NCBI GenBank assembly: GCA_964613665.1
Contig: CAZTIG010000001.1
Coordinates: 124,001-188,000 of the forward strand
From: CAZQFV01 sp964613665
GTDB lineage: Bacteria > Chloroflexota > Chloroflexia > DTKN01
DNA length: 64,000 nt
Direction of reading: 5' to 3'
How positions within the stretch are numbered: position 1 is the stretch's first letter; every line of letters starts with the position of its first letter. Of this stretch, positions 24,367-32,672 are shown piece by piece. Under the pieces are notes generated by a model. That model had not been told where the DNA came from, made no database searches, and was given only the letters and a program-made list of their open reading frames with translations. The position numbers and the translations under genes were made by a program.

Positions 24367-25048
24367 TGGCGTGCATGGGTGGGATACCGTCATCCGCCGG
24401 GCGCAGGAGGAAACGGCACTGGAGGAGGCCTGTCGCCGGCTGCGGCAAGGCCAGGTGATCGCCTTTGCCACCGACACCGTCTACGGCCTGGGCGCCGCGC
24501 TGGACAGCGCGGCCGGCGTGGAGCAGCTCTACCGTGTCAAGGACCGGCCCAGGAGCCAGGCCGTGCCCTTGCTGCTGGCCGAGGCCGGCGACATCGAGCG
24601 GTTCTGCCGGGACATCCCGGCCACGGCCTGGGAGCTGGCGGCACGCTTCTGGCCCGGCGGCCTGACCATGGTCCTGTGGCGGCGGCCGGAGGTACCCGCC
24701 GCGGTCGCGGCCGGCCGGCCGAACGTGGCCGTGCGCCTGCCGGACCACCCGCTGCCGCGCGAGTTGGCGCGGCGGCTCGGGATTGCGCTGGCGGCCACCA
24801 GCGCCAATCGCTCGGGGGCCGAGGAGGCCACCACCGCCGCAGCGGTTCTCTCCCAGCTGGGAGGGCGCATTCCGCTCATCCTGGACAGTGGGACCTGCCC
24901 GGGCGGGCGGCCATCGACAGTTGTGGACCTGACCGCAGATCCACCGGTGATCGTGCGCCAGGGGCCCATCTCCCGCGCGCAGCTGGCTGCGGTGCTTTGC
25001 GCCGACCGGGGAGCATGGACGAAGGAGGGTCGATGCCCTGGGATGTGA
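24350..25048 (+). CDS. tsaC: L-threonylcarbamoyladenylate synthase (TsaC/Sua5 family)
   Basis: A 232-residue YrdC-domain enzyme making threonylcarbamoyl-AMP for the t6A37 modification of ANN-decoding tRNAs. Motifs are ATDTVYGLGA (residues 40-49), YRVKDRPRSQAVPLLL (the KxR and PL substrate elements) and ATSANRSG. It lacks the long Sua5 C-terminal domain. The TTG start at 24350 is supported by AGGAGG five bases upstream. It is embedded in an operon through overlaps at both ends (17 bases upstream, 16 bases downstream). Confidence 0.92.
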   Translation: MRERGDGVHGWDTVIRRAQEETALEEACRRLRQGQVIAFATDTVYGLGAALDSAAGVEQLYRVKDRPRSQAVPLLLAEAGDIERFCRDIPATAWELAARFWPGGLTMVLWRRPEVPAAVAAGRPNVAVRLPDHPLPRELARRLGIALAATSANRSGAEEATTAAAVLSQLGGRIPLILDSGTCPGGRPSTVVDLTADPPVIVRQGPISRAQLAAVLCADRGAWTKEGRCPGM

Positions 25049-25581
25049 TTCTGTTGAGCGTGGCCATCTTCTTCTCGCGGGTTGTGGACGTTGGCATGGG
25101 CACGATCCGCGTGCAGATGATCGTCCGCCGCCGCAAGTACGTGGCCGCCCTGATCGGTTTCTTCGAGATCCTGATCTACATCCTGGTCGTCAGCCAGGTG
25201 ATCAGCGGCATGCATGACCTGACCAGCATCGTCAGCTGGGTCCAGGTGGTGGTCTATGCGGCCGGGTTCGCCACCGGGACGCTGATGGGGGTGTTTCTCT
25301 CCGAGCGCATGGCCCGCGGCGTGGTCGAGGTGACGGTGATCGGCCACGAGCCGCACGATGCGCTGGAGGCCGCGGTGAGGGAAGCCGGCTTTGCCCTGAC
25401 GCGCTACTCCGGAGTGGGGCGTCAGGGGCGGGTGGCGGTGCTGTCGGCGGTGGTCTCGATGGGAGACGTCGCCCGCCTGGTGCGGGTCGTCACGGCGGCT
25501 GACCCGGACGCCTTTGTCTATACGCAGGAGCTGGCCGGCCTGCGCGGTGGCTACGTCTACGGGGTCAAGAGCAAGCTCTGA
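25033..25581 (+). CDS. UPF0316/DUF2179-type membrane protein
   Basis: A 182-residue protein with three membrane helices (about residues 4-20, 38-58, 68-90) and a soluble C-terminal domain containing VTVIGHEPHDALEAAVREAG and RVAVLSAVVSMGDVARLV, the pattern of UPF0316 proteins with a DUF2179 ligand-binding-like domain. Function unknown. ATG 25033 follows GAAGGAGGG and lies within the end of tsaC. This is the last gene before the repeat element. Confidence 0.82.
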   Translation: MPWDVILLSVAIFFSRVVDVGMGTIRVQMIVRRRKYVAALIGFFEILIYILVVSQVISGMHDLTSIVSWVQVVVYAAGFATGTLMGVFLSERMARGVVEVTVIGHEPHDALEAAVREAGFALTRYSGVGRQGRVAVLSAVVSMGDVARLVRVVTAADPDAFVYTQELAGLRGGYVYGVKSKL

Positions 25582-25645
25582 CTGCGCGCCCGTGTGCGCG
25601 GCCGATGTGATGGGATGCATGTTTGTGGATGGGCAGGCAAGCGGT

Positions 25646-25757
25646 CCCTGAGCGGAGCCGCTCGGAGCGAAGCGGAGAGCGGCGAAGTCGAAGGGCCGCT
25701 GCCCCTGGAGGCGCGGCCGCCCTTCGACTACGCGGCCTTTGGCCGCTCCGCTCAGGG
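25646..25757. repeat. Nested inverted-repeat element (REP/MITE-like)
   Basis: The outer arms CCCTGAGCGGAGC are identical and inverted at the two ends. Inside, GCGAAGTCGAAGGGC faces GCCCTTCGACTACGC. A CCCTGAGC...GTCGAAGGG core like this is common in dispersed intergenic palindromes of many bacteria. It lies between the end of the tsaC operon and the tRNA promoter and could also act as a transcription barrier. Confidence 0.75.
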
Positions 25758-25811
25758 ATCGGCCGCGCTCCTTGCCCATCTAGAGATATGCATCCGATGT
25801 GACGCGAGTCC

Positions 25812-25840
25812 TTGGCGAATCGGGGCGAACGTGCTATAAT
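25812..25840 (+). promoter_or_regulatory. Promoter of tRNA-Arg(TCG)
   Basis: TTGGCG (25812-25817), a 17-bp spacer and TGC-TATAAT (25835-25840). The predicted start is about 19 bases before the tRNA. Confidence 0.85.
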
Positions 25841-25865
25841 GGTCTCGTCGCAGGCGGCTCATGGG

Positions 25866-25938
25866 GCGCCCGTAGCTCAAGGGATAGAGCGTCGGTCTTC
25901 GGAATCGATGGTTGGGGGTTCGAGTCCCTCCGGGCGCG
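25866..25938 (+). tRNA. tRNA-Arg, anticodon TCG
   Basis: A 73-nt cloverleaf: acceptor GCGCCCG/CGGGCGC, discriminator G; D-arm GCTC/GAGC with loop AAGGGATA; anticodon stem TCGGT/ATCGA with loop CTTCGGA (anticodon TCG, codon CGA); variable TGGTT; T-arm GGGGG-TTCGAGT-CCCTC. CCA is not encoded. Confidence 0.95.
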
Positions 25939-26039
25939 CTCTGGCGAGCTTCGCGCGTTCCGGAAGACGGTGCGCCGGCCATCCCGCTGACGCTCCGCTG
26001 CTTCGAACACGCGAGGGTCTCGCGAAAGGATGGAGGCCA

Positions 26040-26318
26040 ATGGCCGAGAAAACAGTGGCGGCAGAAGAGAGCGGCGATCCTCTGCAGCGGCTGCAGCAGG
26101 AGCTGCAGCGCTTGCGCCAGGAGGAGAAGGCGGTCGAAGAGCAGATCGCGCACCTCCAGGCCGAGATCTCGCGCAGTCGGGGTGGTGAGCGGCGGCGGGC
26201 CCAGGTCAGCCGCAGTGCCACGCTGCCTGGGCTGCAGGTACAGCGCCAGCGCCTGCGAGCCGAAGCCTTTCGCCTGGAGCAGGAGATCCGCGCCGCGCGC
26301 GACCGACAGGAGAAGTAG
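26040..26318 (+). CDS. Small coiled-coil protein of unknown function
   Basis: A 92-residue, highly charged protein rich in Gln, Glu, Arg and Leu. Residues 14-46 and 65-90 form two long heptad-compatible helices (LQRLQQELQRLRQEEKA) broken by a basic SRGGERRRAQ segment, suggesting a helical hairpin. No domain is recognised. ATG 26040 has GGAGG four bases upstream. It lies about 100 nt after the tRNA and may share its transcript. Confidence 0.7.
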   Translation: MAEKTVAAEESGDPLQRLQQELQRLRQEEKAVEEQIAHLQAEISRSRGGERRRAQVSRSATLPGLQVQRQRLRAEAFRLEQEIRAARDRQEK

Positions 26319-26490
26319 GCCGGCCTGTTCCGCCTTGGCGAGTGCCGGGCATGCGCCGGCCGGAGGAGGCTGGCTCGGTTCGGCGAGGTTGCCGCGGGCG
26401 GGGGTCGGGGCAGCCGGCAGTTGCCCCGGCCAGTGGGCCGGCATGTGTGGCCCCGGCGCACGAACGCGCGAATCGGGGTCGGAGGCAGTG

Positions 26491-28407
26491 ATGGGACAAC
26501 GGGTTCTGGAGCGCGTCAGGGAGCCGGCCGATCTCAAGCGGCTGTCGCTGCGCGAGCTGCGTCAGCTGGCGGCAGAGGTGCGGCAGGAGTTGATCGACGT
26601 GGTTCCCCAGACCGGGGGACACCTGGCCTCGAACCTGGGCGTGGTCGAGCTGACCATCGCCCTGCATACCGTCTTCGACAGCCCCCGGGACAAGATCATC
26701 TGGGATGTCAGCCACCAGTCGTACGTGCACAAGCTGCTGACCGGCCGCCGGGACCGCTTCCGCACGATCCGGCAGAAAGGTGGGCTGAGCGGCTTTACCA
26801 GCCGCGCCGAGAGCCCTCACGACCCCTTTGGCGCCGGCCACGCCGGCACCTCCATCTCCGCCGCCCTGGGCATCGCCCAGGCGCGCGACCTGCAGGGGCA
26901 GGATTTCGAGGTGGTGGCCGTGATCGGCGATGGGTCGATGACCTGCGGCATGCCCTACGAGGCGCTGAACAACACCGGCCTCGCCAGGACCCGGCTGATG
27001 GTCGTCATCAACGACAACGGCATGTCGATCGCCCCGAACGTCGGTGCCGTGTCACGCTACCTCAACCGGCTGCGCTCGGACCCGCGTTACCAGGAGGTCA
27101 AGGGCCGGGCCGAGAAGCTGCTGCAGCGCATGCCGCTTCTGGGTCGGCCACTCCTGGGCCTGCTGCGCCGACTGAAGAACAGCTTCCGCGAGTTCCTCAT
27201 CCCCACGCGCCTCTGGGACGAGCTGGGGCTGGTGTACATCGGCCCTGTCGACGGGCACGACCTGGCCGACCTGGTCCATACCCTGCGGGCGGCCCGCCGC
27301 GTCAGCGGGCCGGTCCTGGTGCACGTCTACACGACCAAGGGCAAGGGGTACGTCCCGGCGGAGCAGGACCCCACGAACTTTCATGGCGTCGCTCCCAACG
27401 GCGAGGGCAAAGGCACCGCCCCCAGCTACAGCAAAGTCTTTGGTCAGACGGCGATCCGCATGGCCGAGGCCGACCCCCGCGTCGTGGCCATCACCGCGGC
27501 CATGTGCGACGGCACAGGGTTGGTGGAGTTTGCCCGGCGTTTTCCGCAGCGCTTCTTCGACGTAGGCATCGCCGAGGAACACGCAGTCACGTTCGCCGCC
27601 GGCCTCGCCACCCAGGGCCTGCGCCCGATCGTGGCCATCTACTCGACCTTTCTGCAGCGGGCCTACGACCAGGTCATCCACGATGTTGCCCTGCAGAACC
27701 TGCCGGTGATCTTTGCCCTCGATCGCGCCGGCGTCGTCGGCGACGACGGTCCTACGCATAACGGGGTCTTTGACCTTTCCTATCTGCGCCACATCCCCAA
27801 CATGGTGGTGATGGCGCCGAAGGACGAGTGCGAGCTACAGTGCATGCTCTGGACGGCCCTGGAGATCGACGGCCCGGTGGCCATCCGCTATCCCCGTGGG
27901 GCGGGCGTCGGTGTACCGCTGGACGAAGGGCGGGCCACGGTGGCGGTAGGGGTGGCCGAGGTGCTGCGCAAGGGGGCCGGCGGATCCCTGGCCATCCTGG
28001 CGGTGGGCTCGATGGTCTATCCCGCCATGCGGGCGGCGGAGATGCTTGCCGCGGACGGCGTCGAGGCGGCGGTGGTCAACGCGCGCTTCGTCAAGCCGCT
28101 GGACAAGGCCGTCCTCTATGCGCTGGCCCGCAACTTCAAACGCATCGTCACCGTGGAGGAGAACGCCCTCGAGGGCGGCTTTGGCAGCGCCGTGATCGAG
28201 TTCTACGAGCGCAAGCTGCTCACCGCCGACCGGCAGTTCCTGCGCATCGGCATCCCCGATCGCTTTCTCGAGCATGGACCGCAGCAGCAGTTGCGGGAGG
28301 AGGTGGACCTGTCGTCAGCGGGCATAGTCCGCGCCATCCGCCGGCGCTTTCCCGACCTGTGGCTGGTCCTGCAGCCGGAGCTGCTCAAGGTGCAGGAGGA
28401 GGTCTGA
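26491..28407 (+). CDS. dxs: 1-Deoxy-D-xylulose-5-phosphate synthase
   Basis: A 638-residue thiamine-diphosphate enzyme catalysing the first step of the MEP isoprenoid pathway (pyruvate plus glyceraldehyde 3-phosphate). Seen are FGAGHAGTSISAALG, the ThDP/Mg motif GDGSMTCGMPYEALNN, GPVDGHD, the catalytic glutamate in GIAEEHAVTFAAGLA, and DRAGVVGDDGPTHNG. ATG 26491 follows GGAGG and matches usual family length. The 172 nt upstream hold GC hairpins but no clear promoter. The stop overlaps the pheS start by one base (TGATG). Confidence 0.96.
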   Translation: MGQRVLERVREPADLKRLSLRELRQLAAEVRQELIDVVPQTGGHLASNLGVVELTIALHTVFDSPRDKIIWDVSHQSYVHKLLTGRRDRFRTIRQKGGLSGFTSRAESPHDPFGAGHAGTSISAALGIAQARDLQGQDFEVVAVIGDGSMTCGMPYEALNNTGLARTRLMVVINDNGMSIAPNVGAVSRYLNRLRSDPRYQEVKGRAEKLLQRMPLLGRPLLGLLRRLKNSFREFLIPTRLWDELGLVYIGPVDGHDLADLVHTLRAARRVSGPVLVHVYTTKGKGYVPAEQDPTNFHGVAPNGEGKGTAPSYSKVFGQTAIRMAEADPRVVAITAAMCDGTGLVEFARRFPQRFFDVGIAEEHAVTFAAGLATQGLRPIVAIYSTFLQRAYDQVIHDVALQNLPVIFALDRAGVVGDDGPTHNGVFDLSYLRHIPNMVVMAPKDECELQCMLWTALEIDGPVAIRYPRGAGVGVPLDEGRATVAVGVAEVLRKGAGGSLAILAVGSMVYPAMRAAEMLAADGVEAAVVNARFVKPLDKAVLYALARNFKRIVTVEENALEGGFGSAVIEFYERKLLTADRQFLRIGIPDRFLEHGPQQQLREEVDLSSAGIVRAIRRRFPDLWLVLQPELLKVQEEV

Positions 28408-29435
28408 TGCTGGAGTCGCTGCGCGACCTGCGCCAGGAAGCCCTGCGCAGGCTGGAGCAGGCCGGCACTATTGCCGAGCTGGAAAACTGGCGGCGGGCCT
28501 ACCTGGGGAAGAAGGGGGCGGTCAGCGAGCTGCTGAGGAGCCTGGGAGGGCTGCCGGCCGCGGAGCGGCCCCGGGCCGGCCGGGCAGCCAACGACCTGCG
28601 GGCCGAGCTGGAGGCGGCCGGCGAGAGCCGGGCCCAGGCGCTACAGGCAGGGCAGCTGCAAGCGGCGCTGCAGGCCGAACGGGTGGATGTGACCATGCCG
28701 GGGCTGGTGCCCCAGGTAGGCCACATACACGTCACCACCCGCGTCCTGCGGCAGATCTATGCCATCTTCGCCGATATGGGCTTCCAGGTCCTGTTCAGCC
28801 CCGATGTGGAGACCGACGAGCGCAACTTCCAGCTGCTGAACATCCCGCCGCATCACCCTGCGCGCGACATGTGGAGCACGTTTCATACCACCCGCCCCGG
28901 CGTGCTGCTGCGCACCCACACCTCGCCGGGACAGATCTGGGCGCTGCGCGCGTACTGCCCCGAACCGGTCCGCGTCATCCTGCCGGGCCGGTGCCACCGC
29001 TACGAACAGGTCACGACCCGCGCAGAGAGCATGTTCTACCAGGTAGAGGGCCTGGCCGTCGGCGAGCACATCACCATGGCCGACCTGAAGGGGGTGATCG
29101 TGGAGTTTGCCCGGCGCATGTACGGGCCGGCCCGGCAGGTGCGTTTCCGCTGCAGCTACTTTCCCTTTACCGAGCCCAGCGTCGAGGTCGACATGGACTG
29201 CATCCTGTGCGGGGGGAGCGGCTGCCGCGTCTGCAAGCACACCGGCTGGCTGGAGATCATGGGGGCCGGCATGGTCCACCCCGTGGTCCTGCGCAACGGC
29301 GGCTACGACCCGGCCCGGGTGAGCGGCTTTGCCTTCGGGATGGGGCCCGAGCGCATCGCCATGCTCAAGTACGGCATCGACGATATCCGCTGGTTCTACG
29401 CGGGGGACCTGCGCTTCCTGCAGCAGTTCGGGTGA
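28407..29435 (+). CDS. pheS: Phenylalanyl-tRNA synthetase alpha subunit
   Basis: A 342-residue class II aminoacyl-tRNA synthetase catalytic subunit. The N-terminal helical hairpin binds tRNA; motif 2 (GRCHRYEQVTTRAESMFYQ) and motif 3 (FGMGPERIAMLKYGIDDIR) are intact. An insertion CILCGGSGCRVCKHTGW forms a four-Cys zinc knuckle seen in some PheS lineages. The beta subunit gene pheT is not adjacent, unlike most bacteria; an inositol monophosphatase gene follows instead. Its ATG overlaps the dxs stop. Confidence 0.95.
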   Translation: MLESLRDLRQEALRRLEQAGTIAELENWRRAYLGKKGAVSELLRSLGGLPAAERPRAGRAANDLRAELEAAGESRAQALQAGQLQAALQAERVDVTMPGLVPQVGHIHVTTRVLRQIYAIFADMGFQVLFSPDVETDERNFQLLNIPPHHPARDMWSTFHTTRPGVLLRTHTSPGQIWALRAYCPEPVRVILPGRCHRYEQVTTRAESMFYQVEGLAVGEHITMADLKGVIVEFARRMYGPARQVRFRCSYFPFTEPSVEVDMDCILCGGSGCRVCKHTGWLEIMGAGMVHPVVLRNGGYDPARVSGFAFGMGPERIAMLKYGIDDIRWFYAGDLRFLQQFG

Positions 29436-29451
29436 AAGGCCTGCGCCTCTG

Positions 29452-30252
29452 GTGAGTTCGCGGATTCGTGACGACGTCGGTGATGACGCCATCGCCTTTG
29501 CCCAGACCCTGGCCCGCCGGGCCGGAGCGCTGCTGCGGGAGCGCTTCGCGCAGACGCACCAGGTGGAACAGAAGGGCGCGGTCGAGCTGGTCACCGAGGT
29601 GGACGTGGCCTCGGAGCGGTTGATCGTGGCCGCGCTGCGGGAGCGCTTTCCCGACCACGCCATCGAGGCCGAGGAGGGGCAGGGTCAGGAGGCCGCCTCG
29701 CCCTATCGCTGGTTCGTGGACCCGCTCGATGGCACGCACAACTATGCCCACGGCTACCCGCACTTTGCCGTGTCGCTGGCCCTGTGGCAGGAGAGCGCGC
29801 CCATCCTGGGAGTGGTCTATGATCCGCTCCTGGACGAGTGTTTCTGGGCTGCCCGAGGAGGCGGCGCCTTCCTGAACGGCCGGCCGCTGCGCGTCTCGAC
29901 GCGGGCTCCGCTCCTGGTCAGCCTGGTCAGCACCGGCTTCTCCTATGACAAGGCTACCCGCCCCGACAACAACGTGGCCGAGTTCGGCCGGGTCGTGCCG
30001 CGGGTGTCGGGCATCCGCCGCAGTGGGGTGGCGGCGTTGGACCTGTGCTACGTCGCCGCCGGCCGGCAGGAGGCCCACTGGGAGATAGGGCTCAGACCCT
30101 GGGACATGGCCGCCGCAGGGCTCATCGTCCTGGAGGCCGGCGGGCAGGTGACGGGCGCGGGCCGCCGGCCGTGGGACGTGCGCGGCCGGCGACTGGTGGC
30201 CTCCAACGGCCTGGTGCACGACGAGCTGCTGCATGTCCTGGGATGGCTCTAG
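29452..30252 (+). CDS. Inositol monophosphatase family protein
   Basis: A 266-residue Mg-dependent phosphatase of the FIG superfamily. Metal-site motifs are EAEEGQG (the Glu-Glu pair), DPLDGTHNYAHGYP (DPxDGTxNF-like) and the C-terminal WEIGLRPWDMAAAGLI. Substrates in the family include inositol phosphates, fructose bisphosphate and PAP. The GTG start at 29452 has only weak ribosome-site support, so the N-terminus may differ by a few residues. It is 16 nt after pheS and probably co-transcribed. Confidence 0.9.
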   Translation: MSSRIRDDVGDDAIAFAQTLARRAGALLRERFAQTHQVEQKGAVELVTEVDVASERLIVAALRERFPDHAIEAEEGQGQEAASPYRWFVDPLDGTHNYAHGYPHFAVSLALWQESAPILGVVYDPLLDECFWAARGGGAFLNGRPLRVSTRAPLLVSLVSTGFSYDKATRPDNNVAEFGRVVPRVSGIRRSGVAALDLCYVAAGRQEAHWEIGLRPWDMAAAGLIVLEAGGQVTGAGRRPWDVRGRRLVASNGLVHDELLHVLGWL

Positions 30253-30354
30253 CGGGTCTCTAATGCAGCTCTAACAGCGCTGTGGTAACCTAAAGTCGGC
30301 CTTGTCCGTACAAGTGACTGTGTTGGGTGTGGTGCAGTCGACGGAGGTGCTTCC

Positions 30355-31044
30355 ATGTGGTTCGACCCTTTGTATCTGCTGATCGTCGGGCCGGCCCTGA
30401 TCCTGGGGATCGTGGCCCAGGTGATGGTCGGCAACGCCTACAAGCGCTACTCGCAGGTGCGCAACGCCCGCGGCATCACCGGGGCACAGGCGGCCCAGCA
30501 CCTGCTGATGTACAACGAGCTGGGGGAGGTGCGGCTCGAGGGGACGTCGGGGCAGCTCAGCGATCACTACGATCCCCGCACCAACGCCCTGCGCCTCTCC
30601 GCCGGGGTAGCCAACGTGCCCTCGGTAGCGGCACTGGGCATCGTCGCCCACGAGGTAGGCCACGCCCAGCAGTTCCACACTGGGTACGGGCTGGTCCGCG
30701 CGCGCAGCAGCCTGGTGCCGGTGGCCAACATCGGCTCGATGGCCGGCCCCTACCTGGTGCTGCTCGGGGTGATCTTTAACTTCGGCCCGCTGGCCTGGGG
30801 CGGGGTCATCCTCTTTGGCGCGGCGGCCCTCTTCTACCTGGTCACCCTGCCGGTGGAGCTGGACGCCAGCCGGCGCGGCATCGCCATGCTGGAGCGCACG
30901 GCCCTGGTCGTTCCTGAGGAGGTAGACGGGGCGCGCAAGGTGCTGCGCGCGGCTTCGTGGACGTACGTGGCCGCCCTGCTGACCGCGGTGCTGCAGCTCT
31001 TTTACTTCATTATGCTGGCAAGCGGGGGGCGGCGGCGGAGCTGA
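30355..31044 (+). CDS. YugP-type neutral zinc metallopeptidase
   Basis: A 229-residue integral membrane metalloprotease (Zn-peptidase family 2). It has an N-terminal membrane helix, HEVGHAQQ (HExxH-type zinc site, about residue 101), two central helices and a fourth at the C-terminus. Substrates are unknown in the family. The ATG follows CGGAGGT by six bases. Two short palindromes (ACAGCGCTGT at 30284-30293 and CTTGTCCGTACAAG at 30301-30314) lie in the 102-nt upstream gap and might be operator sites. Confidence 0.88.
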   Translation: MWFDPLYLLIVGPALILGIVAQVMVGNAYKRYSQVRNARGITGAQAAQHLLMYNELGEVRLEGTSGQLSDHYDPRTNALRLSAGVANVPSVAALGIVAHEVGHAQQFHTGYGLVRARSSLVPVANIGSMAGPYLVLLGVIFNFGPLAWGGVILFGAAALFYLVTLPVELDASRRGIAMLERTALVVPEEVDGARKVLRAASWTYVAALLTAVLQLFYFIMLASGGRRRS

Positions 31045-31067
31045 GGCACTGGAGATGTCACCTGCAG

Positions 31068-31093
31068 CGCGGGAGCCCTCGAGGGCTCCCGCG
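31068..31093. terminator. Bidirectional hairpin between convergent genes
   Basis: A perfect 26-base palindrome (CGCGGGAGCCCTC and its complement) with no loop separates the yugP-like gene from the minus-strand nitrilase gene. TTCT follows on the plus strand. Confidence 0.75.
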
Positions 31094-31113
31094 TTCTGCT
31101 GTCCGCGTGCGAC

Positions 31114-31905
31114 CTAGGCTAAGAGGGAATCGCGGCGGTCCGCCAGCACGGGAAACTCCCGCCTCACCTGGGCGACTTCGGCCAGGTCGAGATCGGCCAG
31201 GAGGAGGGCCTGGTCTGTCCCGCCCTCCACCATCACCTGGCCCCACGGCCCGACCACGGCGCTGTGGCCGGGGAAGGTGGTGCCGTCCTCGTCGCGCCCG
31301 GCGCGGTTGCACGCGGCCAGGAAGAACTGGTTCTCGATGGCGCGGGCCTGCAGCAGGACCTGCCAGTGGGCCAGTCGCCGGCCCGGCCACTGGGCCGGCA
31401 GCAGGACCAGGGCGGCATCGCCTGCGGAGAATCGGCGGAAGAGCTCGGGGAAGCGCAGGTCATAGCAGATCGCCAGCGCGGTGCGTCCCCAGGGCAGGTC
31501 GAAGACGGGGGCGTCCCGGCCGGGGACGAGGTACTGCTGCTCCTGCATCGGGGCAAAGAGGTGCACCTTGCGGTAGCAGGCGCTGAGGTCGCCTCCTGGG
31601 GAGACAAGCAGGGCCGTGTTGGCCGGCCGGCCCGCCGGATCCGGCGCCAGCACCGAGCCGCCGATGTACAGCCCGTTGGCCCGGGCCAGCTGGACCCACC
31701 GGGGCAACCACTCGTCGGCCAGGGAGCGGGCGTGCTCCACGGCGCGGCCCAGGTCAAAGCCGCTCAGCCACAGCTCGGGCAGGAGCAGGAGATCGACGCC
31801 GGACTCGGCCGCGGCACCGGCCAGGACCTCAGCCCGGGCAAAGTTGTCCGCAGGTCGGCCCGGCGCGACGTCCATCTGCCCCAGCGCCAGGCGCATCATG
31901 GCCAT
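31114..31905 (-). CDS. Nitrilase-superfamily amidohydrolase (omega-amidase/YafV-like)
   Basis: A 263-residue carbon-nitrogen hydrolase with the full catalytic triad: Glu in LLLPELWLSG, Lys in YRKVHLF, Cys in AICYDLRFPELFR. The RFPELFR context resembles omega-amidase/NIT2-like members that remove the amide from alpha-ketoglutaramate or deaminated glutathione. It is translationally coupled to the RodZ-like gene (10-base overlap; the alternative ATG at 31899 overlaps the stop directly), an unexpected partnership. Confidence 0.88.
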   Translation of the reverse strand: MAMMRLALGQMDVAPGRPADNFARAEVLAGAAAESGVDLLLLPELWLSGFDLGRAVEHARSLADEWLPRWVQLARANGLYIGGSVLAPDPAGRPANTALLVSPGGDLSACYRKVHLFAPMQEQQYLVPGRDAPVFDLPWGRTALAICYDLRFPELFRRFSAGDAALVLLPAQWPGRRLAHWQVLLQARAIENQFFLAACNRAGRDEDGTTFPGHSAVVGPWGQVMVEGGTDQALLLADLDLAEVAQVRREFPVLADRRDSLLA

Positions 31906-32645
31906 GTCCAGGTCTGCGTGACCACCTGGCCGGGTTGCCCCTGGACTCCCAGGGCCTGGCCGTTCAGGGTCACCTGGACCCCGCCGGCGTTGCCCATGCG
32001 GATGCGCAACTCGCGCGTAGCGGTAAAGGTGCGCGTTGCGCCGGTGTTGAGGGTGCCCTCGTAGACACGGTTGCCGTCGGCGGTGACGAGCAGCCAACAG
32101 GGGGCCGTGATGCGCAGGACGGCCTCCAGGCCGGTGTAGGTGCCGGGGGAAGGTGCCACCGTGGGGCTGGGCGTGGGGGTGGCGACGATCAGGCGGACGG
32201 TGGGCGTCGGGGTAGGCAGGATGGCCGTAGGCGTGGTGCGAGTAGCTGTGGGGGTGACCTGGGGGGGCGGCGGGTTGAGCCAGCCGAAGTAGATCAGCGT
32301 GGCACAGGCGGCCGTGATCAGCGTGGCCAGCAGGGCGAACCCGAGGCCGGGCAGGACAAATGAGTGCGTTCGCAGGGGCCGGGTGACCGGGGCGATCGAG
32401 GCGAGCTCAGGCGCCCCGCGCTGCTGCTGGTAGAGGGCCAGGGCCTGCGCCGCGTCCATCCCCAACGCCAGCGCATAGTTGCGCACATAGCCGCGCGCCT
32501 GGACGTCAGCCGGCAGCAACTCGAACCGATCCTCTTCTAGCGCCTGCAGGTACTCGCGGCGGATGCGCGTCCGCTGCGCCACTTCCTCCAGCGTCCAGCG
32601 GTGTTCCTGACGTCGCTCTCGCAGCATCTCACCCAGAGTGGGCAT
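31896..32645 (-). CDS. RodZ-like helix-turn-helix membrane protein
   Basis: A 249-residue bitopic protein. The N-terminal Xre-like HTH (LGEMLRERRQEHRWTLEEVA, residues 4-23) and YVRNYALALGMD are typical of RodZ. A membrane helix (about 96-121), a long Pro/Thr-rich linker (125-168) and a C-terminal beta domain (LRITAPCWLLVTADGNRVYE) of the DUF4115 type follow. RodZ links MreB to the elongation machinery; no mre genes are in the window, so cell-shape function is only inferred. It begins 27 nt after the pseudophosphatase gene. Confidence 0.87.
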   Translation of the reverse strand: MPTLGEMLRERRQEHRWTLEEVAQRTRIRREYLQALEEDRFELLPADVQARGYVRNYALALGMDAAQALALYQQQRGAPELASIAPVTRPLRTHSFVLPGLGFALLATLITAACATLIYFGWLNPPPPQVTPTATRTTPTAILPTPTPTVRLIVATPTPSPTVAPSPGTYTGLEAVLRITAPCWLLVTADGNRVYEGTLNTGATRTFTATRELRIRMGNAGGVQVTLNGQALGVQGQPGQVVTQTWTWP

Positions 32646-32672
32646 GACCGGGTCCTATGGTCGGCTGGCAGC

